This document shows positions 27,498 to 35,516 of a DNA stretch of 64,000 nt, in pieces; within the stretch, counting starts at the first letter, position 1; each line of letters begins with the position of its first letter. Where the stretch lies: NCBI RefSeq assembly GCF_013618625.1, contig NZ_JABRWO010000005.1:62001-126000 (forward strand), read 5' to 3'. Source of the stretch: Bremerella alba. GTDB taxonomy: Bacteria > Planctomycetota > Planctomycetia > Pirellulales > Pirellulaceae. The notes under the pieces were generated by a model, which had not been told where the DNA came from, did not search any database, and worked only from the letters and a program-made list of their open reading frames with translations. The translations under genes were made by a program, and so were the position numbers.

Positions 27498-27971
27498 TCA
27501 CTTGCTCCCGAAGATCAGCCCGCCAACCCCATAACCGATCGCACTGCCAACTCCGCCTCCGATGGCGCCCCCAATGGCCCCGCCTGGGACGATCCCCGTT
27601 TCGCGGTTTAACACTAACATGACGATAACGCCAATGACTCCTCCGGCGATCCCGCAGACTTGAACGGCCCCATTGGACTTTGCCTCGGCTTGATCTTTTA
27701 CCGGCTTGCCGTGCTGATCGTAGAGGCCGGAATGAACTTCCGTCTTGTTCTCGAAGATATGAAGTTGAATAGCCGTGGCTCTGGTCGTTCGACTGACGAC
27801 CGATTGGCGGAGTGTGTATTCACGACTGCCGAAATAAATATTTTGGGGCTCATCATCGGTTAACTTGCCTTCAAAGACGACCTCCCCGTTCACCGAAATA
27901 CGGTCTTTGCCCGAGACAAACCCTTTGTCGATTTTGATTTTGTCGCCAGCTGCTTCGATCACAGTTGCCAT
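27498..27971 (-). CDS. Glycine-zipper membrane protein with small N-terminal beta domain
   Basis: 157 residues. Residues 1-90 look beta-rich and soluble (GDKIKIDKGFVSGKDRISVNG, FEGKLTDDEPQNIYFGSREY). The C-terminal part has a hydrophobic segment (VCGIAGGVIGVIVMLVL) and a glycine zipper (GGAIGGAIGGGVGSAIGYGVGG). ATG 27971 has AGAGGAAG upstream. Its N-terminal block resembles the C-terminal block of the SUKH protein, its tail-to-tail neighbour. Function unknown. Confidence 0.7.
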   Translation of the reverse strand: MATVIEAAGDKIKIDKGFVSGKDRISVNGEVVFEGKLTDDEPQNIYFGSREYTLRQSVVSRTTRATAIQLHIFENKTEVHSGLYDQHGKPVKDQAEAKSNGAVQVCGIAGGVIGVIVMLVLNRETGIVPGGAIGGAIGGGVGSAIGYGVGGLIFGSK

Positions 27972-28609
27972 TTATCTTCCTCTTGAATTTCGATGTCGGC
28001 CGATACAAACAGTCCCTATGGGTAGACCCAGACCCACAGCATAGGCAGCCAGGCAAGCTATTTCCACAACTTATGGAAATCTTTATAGCAAGCCGCTCGG
28101 CCTTCGAATGGTGATAGGCGCATGCCCACCCCGTGCAGACCGCATTCAGTGCGATCCGTCTGCTTCGCGTCACTGCTCGCTACCTACTTGCCTGCTGGGG
28201 CGTCACGGAGGCCCACGCTGGTGCGTGCTGTCCGACTCAGGTGCCATGCTCACGTCTGTGTAGGCGTGGCTTCGCTTCGAGCGATTCAGAGCGCGGCCCA
28301 GTATTATTACCGGTCGCTTCTTCGCATTTACGTGTCTGCGTGAAAAAGCTAGATGGCCCCTGAAGCAAGAGTGATCCGAGGACGATAAATGCAAGTTAGA
28401 GGATAAACGCTTCAGTAAGATAGTGCGCGGGCTTTTCTAGAGGGATGGGCATCTGCGTTGCCGAACGCAGGCAGCTAAGCCAATCCCAGGTGGGCTTTGG
28501 CCGAGCTTCAGTTGGCACGAAACATGCTTCTGACTAGTTGCAAGCTTTCAATTCGGGGATGCTTCGCCGGTAACTTATTTTTTGCAACTTAAAGCCTTGG
28601 AAACTCACC
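27972..28609. other. Gene-poor intergenic stretch
   Basis: 638 bp with no convincing gene on either strand; the open frames of 60-76 codons near 28120-28394 have no ribosome site, odd composition and no family character. Two structured spots: CGCATGCCCACC near 28121 with GGCCCACGCTGG near 28210, and the nested hairpin at 28442-28487. It may be a decayed gene or a repeat relic. Confidence 0.5.
28442..28487 (+). other. Nested hairpin upstream of the CAP-domain gene
   Basis: Inner stem CTGCGTT-GCCG-AACGCAG (28453-28470), outer pairing GGGAT with ATCCC (28442-28446 with 28483-28487). It lies 120-170 bp before the CAP-domain gene. Part of it, AACGCAGGCAGC, recurs at 33260-33271. No known riboswitch class matched. 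Confidence 0.4.
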
Positions 28610-29425
28610 ATGAAACGAACGACGCGTCACCACTCCACTCTCGTTTTTGGATCCGTAACCTTAATGATCCTGCTGACTGGGCTTGCCCACAGCCAAGAGC
28701 GTGAGGAAAGCCAAGTTGAGATTCTTAAGGGAGCCGGTCAACCGATTGAAGACGTTGACGTCGACGCACAGCAGGTCGCGGAGTTAATTGTCCGGCAGAC
28801 CAACGAGTTTCGCGAAGCCCAGGGTAGGGGACCGGTAAAGACCAATTCGAAACTAGCCGCCACGGCCCAGACATTTGCGGATTACATGGCAAGAACAGAC
28901 AGGTACGGGCATCGAGCCGACGGCAATCGCCCCGCCGACCGGGCTTCCGAACACGACTACCAATACTGCATCGTGGCCGAAAACATCGCATATCGATACA
29001 ACTCGGCCGGAACCGAGACCGAAGCTTTGGCCGACAAATTCGTGCAGGGATGGAAAGATTCGCCCGGCCATCGCGAAAACATGCTCGATCGGGACGTTCG
29101 TGAGACCGGCGTGGCCGTCGCGGTGAGTAAGGAGACTAGCCACTGGTATGCCGTACAGATGTTCGGTCGGCCCAAGTCCGACGCAATCGAATTTCAGATT
29201 GCCAACCATGCAGACAAGGAAGTTGGCTATTCAATGGGCGAAAAAAGCTTTCAACTGCCGCCACGTTATACCCGCACCCACATGAGTTGCCGTTTAGCCC
29301 CAGTGAAGTTCGACTTTCCGGGCAAAAGCGGCGAGGCCGACGCACAGGTACAGCCGAAAACGGGAGATCATTTCTCGATTGAAGAAGACGAGAATGAGCT
29401 TCGTGTGAAGAAAGAGAAGGAGTGA
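28610..29425 (+). CDS. Secreted CAP-domain (SCP/PR-1) protein
   Basis: 271 residues with a signal peptide (to about residue 28, LAHSQ). The CAP domain spans residues about 55-195: LIVRQTNEFREAQGRGPVK, HRADGNRP, VAENIAYRY, VQGWKDSPGHRENMLDRD and YAVQMFGRP, keeping the two histidines of the CAP cavity. A basic/acidic tail of about 75 residues follows. CAP proteins are extracellular; their activity in bacteria is mostly unknown. ATG 28610 follows GGAAA. Confidence 0.88.
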   Translation: MKRTTRHHSTLVFGSVTLMILLTGLAHSQEREESQVEILKGAGQPIEDVDVDAQQVAELIVRQTNEFREAQGRGPVKTNSKLAATAQTFADYMARTDRYGHRADGNRPADRASEHDYQYCIVAENIAYRYNSAGTETEALADKFVQGWKDSPGHRENMLDRDVRETGVAVAVSKETSHWYAVQMFGRPKSDAIEFQIANHADKEVGYSMGEKSFQLPPRYTRTHMSCRLAPVKFDFPGKSGEADAQVQPKTGDHFSIEEDENELRVKKEKE

Positions 29426-29577
29426 CCGCAGGTCGAATGCGAAGTGTAACGTCACCACGATCGAATCAAAGTATTTCGTTCAACAGTATGTAAAGTACAA
29501 GCTCCCCCTCGAAAGAATCATTCACCATCCTATTTCATGGCATACTCTGGCTTGCAGGACCACTGAGCCGCTGCCAG

Positions 29578-29601
29578 CCCTCTCCCCGAGCGGGGAGAGG
29601 G
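29578..29601. repeat. Palindromic repeat CCCTCTCCCC...GGGGAGAGGG
   Basis: Perfect 10-bp arms and a 4-base centre, between the convergent CAP and prolyl-oligopeptidase genes. Same family as the larger palindrome at 17291-17395; could stop transcription from both sides. Confidence 0.75.
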
Positions 29602-29619
29602 AACAGGGTATGATGCTAA

Positions 29620-31740
29620 CTACTTGCCCATGAGTTGCTGCTTGAGGAACTCGTAGGTTAGCGCCGTCATGAAGGCGCGTTGCTTGTTATCGGCGGCGCC
29701 GGCGTGGCCCCCTTCGATGTTCTCGTAGTAGAGAACCGGGTGTCCCATCTTCTTCATCCGGGCAACCATCTTCCGGGCATGGCCAGGGTGAACGCGGTCG
29801 TCGCGGGTACTGGTGGTGAAGAGAGTATTGGGGTACTTCACGTCTTCTTCTACCAGGTGATACGGCGAGAAGGTCTTCATGAATTCCCACTGCTCTGGCT
29901 CGTCGGGGTTGCCGTACTCGCCCATCCAACTGGCACCGGCCAACAGCAAGTGGAATCGCTTCATATCCAACAACGGTACCTGACTGACCACAGCGCCCCA
30001 CAGGTCGGGGCGAAGCACCAGCATGTTGCCTGTAAGCAGACCGCCGTTACTGCCACCCATCACGCCGAGATGCTGGGGACTGGTCACCTTGCGGGCAATC
30101 AGATCTTCAGCCACGGCAATGAAATCTTCGTACGCTTTGTGGCGGTTCTCTTTCAGTGCCGCTTGATGCCACTTCGGTCCGAACTCGCCGCCGCCGCGGA
30201 TGTTGGCCACGACAAAGACGCCTCCTTCGGTGAGCCAGGCGGTACCGGTGGTGGCCGAGTAGTTGGGCACCATCGGAACTTCAAACCCGCCGTAGCCGTA
30301 GAGCAGCGTGGCGTTCTCGCCGTCGAGCTTTAGGTCTTTGTGCGAAACCTGGAAGTAAGGGATCTTGGTGCCGTCCTGCGAGGTCGCTTCAAACTGCTCG
30401 ACCACGATGCCGGTAGCATCGTAGAACGCCGGCAGCGACTTGAGCTTCTCTAGGGCCGGATCGCCGGCGGTGCCCAGGTACAGCGTTGTTGGCAGCGTGT
30501 AATCGGTAACCGTAAGGAAGAACTCGTCCGACACTTCTTCGTCGACCGCACCGACCGAGATCGTACCGAACTCTGGCACGCCGGGCATGGGCTCGCTTTT
30601 CCACTTGCCATCTTCGCCAGGCGTCCACAGGTAGATCTTGTTGCGGACGTTGTCCAGTTCGTTGACGATCAAGTGATTCTTGGTCGGACTGTAACCGGCC
30701 AACGACTTGCGATCGGTAGGCTCGAACAGCACGGTGAACTCGCGTTTGCCGTTCATGTAGTCGTCGTAGTTACCCACCAGGAGGGCGCCTGGTTCGTAGC
30801 TCTGGCCGCCGACTTCCCATGTGCTGCGAGGCTGAATGAAGATCCACTCGCGGTGGACGTTCACTTCGGCGTCGTCAGGCTTCTCGATCTCGACCAGATC
30901 GCCGTCGACCACTTGCCACAGCTTGCTGGTATAGAAGGTGATCGCGCGGCTGACGAACTCGCGCTCGAAGCCAGGCGTTTTGTCGTAGACGCCGGTGATG
31001 CTGACGTCGGTCTTTTCGCCTTCGAAGATTGTCTTGGCTTGTTCTAGTTCCGTGCCACGTTTCCACTCTTTAACGATACGTGGGTAGCCAGAATCGGTGA
31101 GAGAGCCTTCGCCGAAGTTGGTGCCGACGAGCAAGGTGTCTTTGTCCTTCCACGAGACGCGACTCTTGGCTTCCGGCAGATAGAAACCGTCTTGGACGAA
31201 CTCACGCGTTTCCATATCGAATTCGCGTTTGATATCTGCATCGGCCCCGCCGCGCGAGAGCTTGACCATGGCGTGGCGGTAGTCTGGCCTCAGCATCGAA
31301 ACGCCGTGCCAGACCCAGTTTTCGCCTTCCTCTTTACCCAGTGCATCGACATCGATGATGACGTCCCACTCGGGATTATCCTTCTTGTACTCTTCGGGCG
31401 TGGTGCGTCGCCACAGGCCTCGCGGGTGCTCGCCATCTTGCCAGAAATTGTAGTAGTAAGGGCCACGCTTGACGACGAAGGGAATTCGCTCGTTCGAGTT
31501 GAGGATCTTTAAGATCTTTTCTTCCAACTGCTGAAAGCCTTGCGACTCGGTCAGTTGGGCGGTGCTTTCTTTGTTTTGCTCTTTGACCCAGTCGAGGGCC
31601 TTTTCGCCGGTGACGTCTTCCAGCCAAAGATTAGGGTCATCGGACGGGGTTTCCGTGGCCGTTTGCGCCATGACGAGATTTCCTCCGTGAGGCAAAATAA
31701 ATGAGATCAAACCAACCAGAAGCAAGGGGATCGCACGCAT
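29620..31740 (-). CDS. Secreted prolyl oligopeptidase family (S9A) peptidase
   Basis: 706 residues with a signal peptide ending near VMAQ, so exported. N-terminal beta-propeller (DDPNLWLEDVTGEKALDWV start) and C-terminal alpha/beta hydrolase domain. The catalytic triad is visible: Ser in MGGSNGGLLTGN, Asp in STRDDRVHPGHARK and His in NIEGGHAGAADN. Also YGYGGFEVPM and NIRGGGEFGPKWH, typical of S9A. ATG 31740; a TTG one codon earlier is not needed. Cleaves after proline in short peptides; likely nutrient acquisition. Confidence 0.93.
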   Translation of the reverse strand: MRAIPLLLVGLISFILPHGGNLVMAQTATETPSDDPNLWLEDVTGEKALDWVKEQNKESTAQLTESQGFQQLEEKILKILNSNERIPFVVKRGPYYYNFWQDGEHPRGLWRRTTPEEYKKDNPEWDVIIDVDALGKEEGENWVWHGVSMLRPDYRHAMVKLSRGGADADIKREFDMETREFVQDGFYLPEAKSRVSWKDKDTLLVGTNFGEGSLTDSGYPRIVKEWKRGTELEQAKTIFEGEKTDVSITGVYDKTPGFEREFVSRAITFYTSKLWQVVDGDLVEIEKPDDAEVNVHREWIFIQPRSTWEVGGQSYEPGALLVGNYDDYMNGKREFTVLFEPTDRKSLAGYSPTKNHLIVNELDNVRNKIYLWTPGEDGKWKSEPMPGVPEFGTISVGAVDEEVSDEFFLTVTDYTLPTTLYLGTAGDPALEKLKSLPAFYDATGIVVEQFEATSQDGTKIPYFQVSHKDLKLDGENATLLYGYGGFEVPMVPNYSATTGTAWLTEGGVFVVANIRGGGEFGPKWHQAALKENRHKAYEDFIAVAEDLIARKVTSPQHLGVMGGSNGGLLTGNMLVLRPDLWGAVVSQVPLLDMKRFHLLLAGASWMGEYGNPDEPEQWEFMKTFSPYHLVEEDVKYPNTLFTTSTRDDRVHPGHARKMVARMKKMGHPVLYYENIEGGHAGAADNKQRAFMTALTYEFLKQQLMGK

Positions 31741-31958
31741 CAACTGACTCCATGTTCCGTGGGATTTCCTGGGTGTCGAGTGTAGGTTTCCATCGTACGC
31801 GTGCGGCTACCCCTGTGACAACCTGGGAGAATTGGCCGAAATTTGACCAATTCGCGGATCTCCGCCGTTGTTGGGGGTGTCTCAATGAAGGGGACGTTTT
31901 CTAAAATGCATGGGAAGTCGCAGAAATCGACCAAGAGGCAGGGCCTCCAATTCAAATA

Positions 31959-31973
31959 GGTTAGCCCAGAGAT
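31959..31973. repeat. 15-bp direct repeat, copy 1 (left of mnmA)
   Basis: GGTTAGCCCAGAGAT, identical to 33231-33245 on the other side of mnmA. Confidence 0.6.
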
Positions 31974-32013
31974 TCATCCGTTCATCGACATTTGAAATCG
32001 TAAGAGAGCACTT

Positions 32014-33138
32014 TTGGCACGCGTTGTATTAGCCATGTCTGGGGGCGTCGATAGTAGTGTCGCCGCCCATTTATTGAAGCGTGACGGTCACGACGTCATT
32101 GGGGTGTTCATGCGCCACGGCGAAGAGAGCCCGGTGGCTGAGTGCAGCTTGGATGCCCCTGGGGGTGGAACGGCGCTGCAAATTCTCAATCAGCGTGCCG
32201 ATCACAAGCAAGGCTGCTGCAGTGCTTCCGACGCAGCCGACGCGCGGCGGGTCGCCGATCGGATGGACATTCCGTTCTACGCACTGAATCTGCAACAAGA
32301 GTTCGGTCAGATCATGGAGTACTTCGCCGACGAGTACATCCGCGGCCGGACCCCCAACCCTTGCGTGATGTGCAACAACTGGATCAAGTTCGGCAAGTTA
32401 TTCGAATACGCCGATAGCGTCGGGGCCGAGTACGTCGCTACCGGGCACTACGCGAAGTTGGTTCCCACGGACGAATCCGACGGCATTCCGCGAATGGTTC
32501 GTGGCGTCGATCCGGGCAAAGACCAAACGTATGTGCTGTTCGGCATTCAACGAGACTACCTCAAGCGGATGCTGCTGCCGGTGGGTGATTTCTACAAAGA
32601 TGAAATCCGCGCGATGGCCGGCGAGACAGGTCTGCGTGTGGCCGATAAGAAGGACAGCCAGGAAATCTGCTTTGTGACCAGTGGCAAGCACGATCAGTTT
32701 GTGAAACAGCGGCGACCGGCCGCCCAGACGGCAGGCGATTTCGTCCTAACCGATGGCAGCGTCGTCGGACAGCACGACGGGATCGAGCGGTTCACTATCG
32801 GCCAGCGGAAGGGGCTAGGCATTGCCCTGGGCGAGCCTCATTACGTGGTGAAGATTGACCCGGTCGAAAACAGCGTGGTTCTCGGAAAGCTCGAAGAGCT
32901 AGGCTGTGCGGATTTAACCGCCAACCAGTGCAACTGGCTGGTCCAGCCCAAGTCGGACGAGTTTCGCTGCGAAGCGATGATCCGCTACAACAGCGCGGCG
33001 CTGCCGGCCACGGTTAAGATGCTGCCGGCAGGACGCATCGCGGTGACCTTCGACCAGCCGCGCAACGGCGTCGCCCCCGGCCAAGCCGTTGTATGCTACG
33101 ACGGCGACACCGTACTAGGCGGCGGCTGGATCGAATAA
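32014..33138 (+). CDS. mnmA: tRNA-uridine 2-sulfurtransferase MnmA
   Basis: 374 residues; thiolates U34 of tRNA for Lys, Glu and Gln. PP-loop MSGGVDSSVAAHLL, catalytic Cys region TPNPCVMCNNWIKFGKL, second Cys in SQEICFV, GHYAKL and QRKGLGIALGEPHYV. An insert of about 25 residues after FMRHGEES includes a CC pair, and the catalytic region has a CxxC pair rather than the lone Cys of E. coli. Start is TTG 32014 after TAAGAGAG; no ATG fits. Confidence 0.95.
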   Translation: MARVVLAMSGGVDSSVAAHLLKRDGHDVIGVFMRHGEESPVAECSLDAPGGGTALQILNQRADHKQGCCSASDAADARRVADRMDIPFYALNLQQEFGQIMEYFADEYIRGRTPNPCVMCNNWIKFGKLFEYADSVGAEYVATGHYAKLVPTDESDGIPRMVRGVDPGKDQTYVLFGIQRDYLKRMLLPVGDFYKDEIRAMAGETGLRVADKKDSQEICFVTSGKHDQFVKQRRPAAQTAGDFVLTDGSVVGQHDGIERFTIGQRKGLGIALGEPHYVVKIDPVENSVVLGKLEELGCADLTANQCNWLVQPKSDEFRCEAMIRYNSAALPATVKMLPAGRIAVTFDQPRNGVAPGQAVVCYDGDTVLGGGWIE

Positions 33139-33521
33139 CGGTGAGTACGCACGAGATCTGAGGGAAAGCCTAACACTAGGTGAATCTTAAAACTGAGGGC
33201 CCCAACACGGGGAATGCATCCTGAATGCATGGTTAGCCCAGAGATAAAGCTCTGGGCCAAACGCAGGCAGCGCGGAGTTGTCTCCCTTCTTTCCCTGGCT
33301 GCATGCACCGGCGTGCCATCAGTGCATCCAGCAAGACAGGAAAGCTGGTACGAGCTTAACGAGGGTGCGAGGAAACGAGCGAGGGAAATCTCGATTTTGC
33401 CGATGATTCAACCCCTTTCTGGCCGACTCTAGAAGACGTACGCGTGCTGGGTTGCCGATCCGGCGTGAGCGCAGCCTGTCGAGACGTTGCGTCGACAACC
33501 ATATTCTGGAGTAGAACCTCA
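33139..33521. other. Intergenic stretch after mnmA with hairpin
   Basis: 383 bp with no credible gene. It holds the perfect hairpin GCCCAGAG-ATAAAG-CTCTGGGC at 33236-33257, the second copy of the 15-bp repeat, the 12-mer AACGCAGGCAGC, and GAATGCAT twice within 20 bp at about 33212-33230. The hairpin lacks a T-run. Confidence 0.5.
33231..33257. repeat. 15-bp direct repeat copy 2 with hairpin
   Basis: GGTTAGCCCAGAGAT (33231-33245) repeats 31959-31973; here it continues into the perfect 8-bp stem GCCCAGAG/CTCTGGGC (33236-33257). Downstream of mnmA; may act as its transcript end. Confidence 0.6.
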
Positions 33522-33941
33522 ATGACCAAGCTGATTCCCTTCACGTTCGTTTTGGCTATCGTCGCCCTGACCTCACAGGTCAACGCTCAAGAGTTGAAGG
33601 TGGTCGATGGAAACGAAGAAAAGAAACCACTGAGCGTGGAAGATGTTCCTTCGCTAGGCAATGCGACCCCCGAAATGTGGTTTTACCTGCAAGAGATGCG
33701 TCGCTATGAAGATCCGTCCGCTGCTCGCCGCCGCCGTGCGGAACTGACCGCATCGGCTCGCCGAGCTCGCATGATCTCGCAACAGTGGTACGGCATTAAC
33801 AACCTGCGTCCTTCGGCTAACGCCGTTCCGATGATGTACCGCTATTCGGCTCACCAGTCGAACGTCTCGTGGGACGCGACGCAGCACACCTACTACAATA
33901 CAACGACCACACCAACCGTCGGCGGTCCTCGCCAGTTCTAA
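33522..33941 (+). CDS. Secreted hypothetical protein, 139 aa
   Basis: 139 residues with a signal peptide (MTKLIPFTFVLAIVAL, cleavage after VNAQ). The mature part has TPEMWFYLQEMRRYEDPSA, then a very basic helix ARRRRAELTASARRARM and a Tyr/Thr-rich tail. No domain recognised. ATG 33522 has GGAG 9 bp upstream; the frame opens at 33444. It ends in an intrinsic terminator. Confidence 0.75.
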   Translation: MTKLIPFTFVLAIVALTSQVNAQELKVVDGNEEKKPLSVEDVPSLGNATPEMWFYLQEMRRYEDPSAARRRRAELTASARRARMISQQWYGINNLRPSANAVPMMYRYSAHQSNVSWDATQHTYYNTTTTPTVGGPRQF

Positions 33942-33968
33942 GACGGCGAAGTCAGTAACTGATAAGAT

Positions 33969-34006
33969 AACGGGACCAGTGAAAATGCTGGTCCCGTTTT
34001 CGTTTC
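33969..34006 (+). terminator. Intrinsic terminator
   Basis: 11-bp perfect stem AACGGGACCAG/CTGGTCCCGTT, 8-base loop, then TTCGTTT; 27 bp after the 139-residue gene and facing the convergent enolase-superfamily gene. Confidence 0.85.
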
Positions 34007-34022
34007 GAATCGTGGGTTGCTC

Positions 34023-35375
34023 TTAGAAGCCCAGGCCTGGGCCAGTGAGAACACCGGTCCCCACGGTGCCGTCGGTGATGTTGAACATCTCGGGAAAACG
34101 ATCTCGCCAGGCGTCATTACCGGCAGGGCAGTATTGCCGACCGTTCCCTTCGATAGCGGCGATCGTCGGCAAGCGAGCCGCGATGCTGGCCGAATGCAGA
34201 AAGGACGCCCCGGGGCACGTCAGATCCTGCACGCACAGAAACAAGTTATACTTCTGGGCTGCGGCCCCCATCAGCAACGCCTCGGAGTGCCCCTTACACG
34301 CTTTGAGCGCCACACCGCTGTAGCCTTGCTCGCGTGAAAGAAAGAGCGTGTCGAGACCGATCAGCGACTCGTCGATCACCACCGGCTTAATCTTGGCGGC
34401 TGCGTGCATCTTGTTTTCAGGATGCTTGCTAAGATCGCGATGGGTCGGCTGTTCGATGTACTGAACTCGATCCATCGCCGCAGGGCTGACCTCTTGCAGT
34501 TTGGCTAGGAAGTCCAGCACGTACTGCACGCTGGCACACTTCTCGTTGAAATCGAGCGAATAAAACCACGACGTGATGCCGCGTTTGGTTTGGGCAGCGG
34601 TCGAAACTTTGTCGATCTTGGCAACCCGGGCCACATCCCAGTCGAGGTCGTCTCCGTTGAGTTTGATTTTCAGATGCGTCAGCCCATCGGCCGCAATCCA
34701 CTGGGGCAGCGTCTCTGGCAGGCCATCACCAACCGGCTGCTCGAGTTCGTCGTGGTCCAGCGGATCGAGCGCCCCCACCAGGTGATACAGCGGCATGGTA
34801 GGCTGCGGCTGACGCGTGGTGTACTGATCGAGGTACTCGCCGGCGAAGTCTTCGTTCAAGAAGCCAGAGAGATCTTCCTCGATGAACTCTTTTCCGAGCG
34901 TGTTGTAACTGTTTAGCCCAAGCGCTTTGCCATAGGCATCGTGCAGGGCCGCGTCGACAGGACTTCCGGCGACCAACAAGGCCAACTCGGGGATCGACTC
35001 TGGCAGGGAAAGCTCGGCTACCAACTGCTTGCCGATACCGATGAGCGGTTGATGTAGCGAGCGGGAATGCTGCAGCGGATGAGCGGCCTCATTGAGCTTG
35101 CTGGCTTCGGCCGAAAACCGATGGGCGACTTCCACCATGGTTTGCAGCGTTTGGCTACTGTCGACCTGCTGAGATGGCCAACCCCAGATATTGCCCAACG
35201 GCATCGAGCCATAACCGTGGCCAATCTTACCACTGTTGGTTTCGACGGTGATCTCGACGTTGAACATAGTCACGTCGGTAGCGATGCGTCCCCCAAACTT
35301 CATGGGGGTACGATATTGAATGGTGTTCGTCGATGGCTTAACTTCGCGAACGACGACGTCGGTGGGCTTACTCAT
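34023..35375 (-). CDS. Enolase-superfamily enzyme (mandelate racemase/muconate lactonizing type)
   Basis: 450 residues, longer than the usual 360-400. The barrel's catalytic pattern is visible: K-x-K in THLKIKLNGDD, metal ligands Asp in YSLDFNEKC, Glu in YIEQPTHRD and Asp/Glu in VVIDESLIG, and a further Lys in GVALKACKGHSEAL, as in the muconate-lactonizing subgroup. Such enzymes abstract the alpha proton of a carboxylate (racemase, epimerase, dehydratase). Substrate unknown; no catabolic partner nearby. ATG 35375 (MSKPTDVVVREV); 35414 is open. Confidence 0.8.
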   Translation of the reverse strand: MSKPTDVVVREVKPSTNTIQYRTPMKFGGRIATDVTMFNVEITVETNSGKIGHGYGSMPLGNIWGWPSQQVDSSQTLQTMVEVAHRFSAEASKLNEAAHPLQHSRSLHQPLIGIGKQLVAELSLPESIPELALLVAGSPVDAALHDAYGKALGLNSYNTLGKEFIEEDLSGFLNEDFAGEYLDQYTTRQPQPTMPLYHLVGALDPLDHDELEQPVGDGLPETLPQWIAADGLTHLKIKLNGDDLDWDVARVAKIDKVSTAAQTKRGITSWFYSLDFNEKCASVQYVLDFLAKLQEVSPAAMDRVQYIEQPTHRDLSKHPENKMHAAAKIKPVVIDESLIGLDTLFLSREQGYSGVALKACKGHSEALLMGAAAQKYNLFLCVQDLTCPGASFLHSASIAARLPTIAAIEGNGRQYCPAGNDAWRDRFPEMFNITDGTVGTGVLTGPGLGF

Positions 35376-35426
35376 GGTGGCTCGTCCTGGCAGAAGGAAG
35401 AAGAAGCCACTCATCGTAAGCGCTGA

Positions 35427-35457
35427 CAGGTGACGTGAAAACGGGCCACGTCACCTG
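35427..35457. promoter_or_regulatory. Perfect inverted repeat between response regulator and enolase-like gene
   Basis: 11-bp arms CAGGTGACGTG/CACGTCACCTG with a 9-base centre, 52 bp upstream of the enolase-like ATG and 60 bp after the response-regulator stop. No T-run; could be an operator or a transcript-processing hairpin. Confidence 0.4.
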
Positions 35458-35516
35458 AAACGTTCCGCAGAAGGTATCTCGTGATACCCACCGCGACCAA
35501 AAAAACTAACGCGGTG

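Noticed and set aside
28120-28394. Overlapping frames of 60-76 codons in the gene-poor stretch
   Set aside because: No ribosome site, Cys/Arg-rich random look, and frames on both strands compete equally.
28453-28500. Resemblance of AACGCAGGCAGCTAAGCC to a cyclic-di-GMP riboswitch core
   Set aside because: The required second helix and tetraloop/receptor sequences are not there; only a short word matches.
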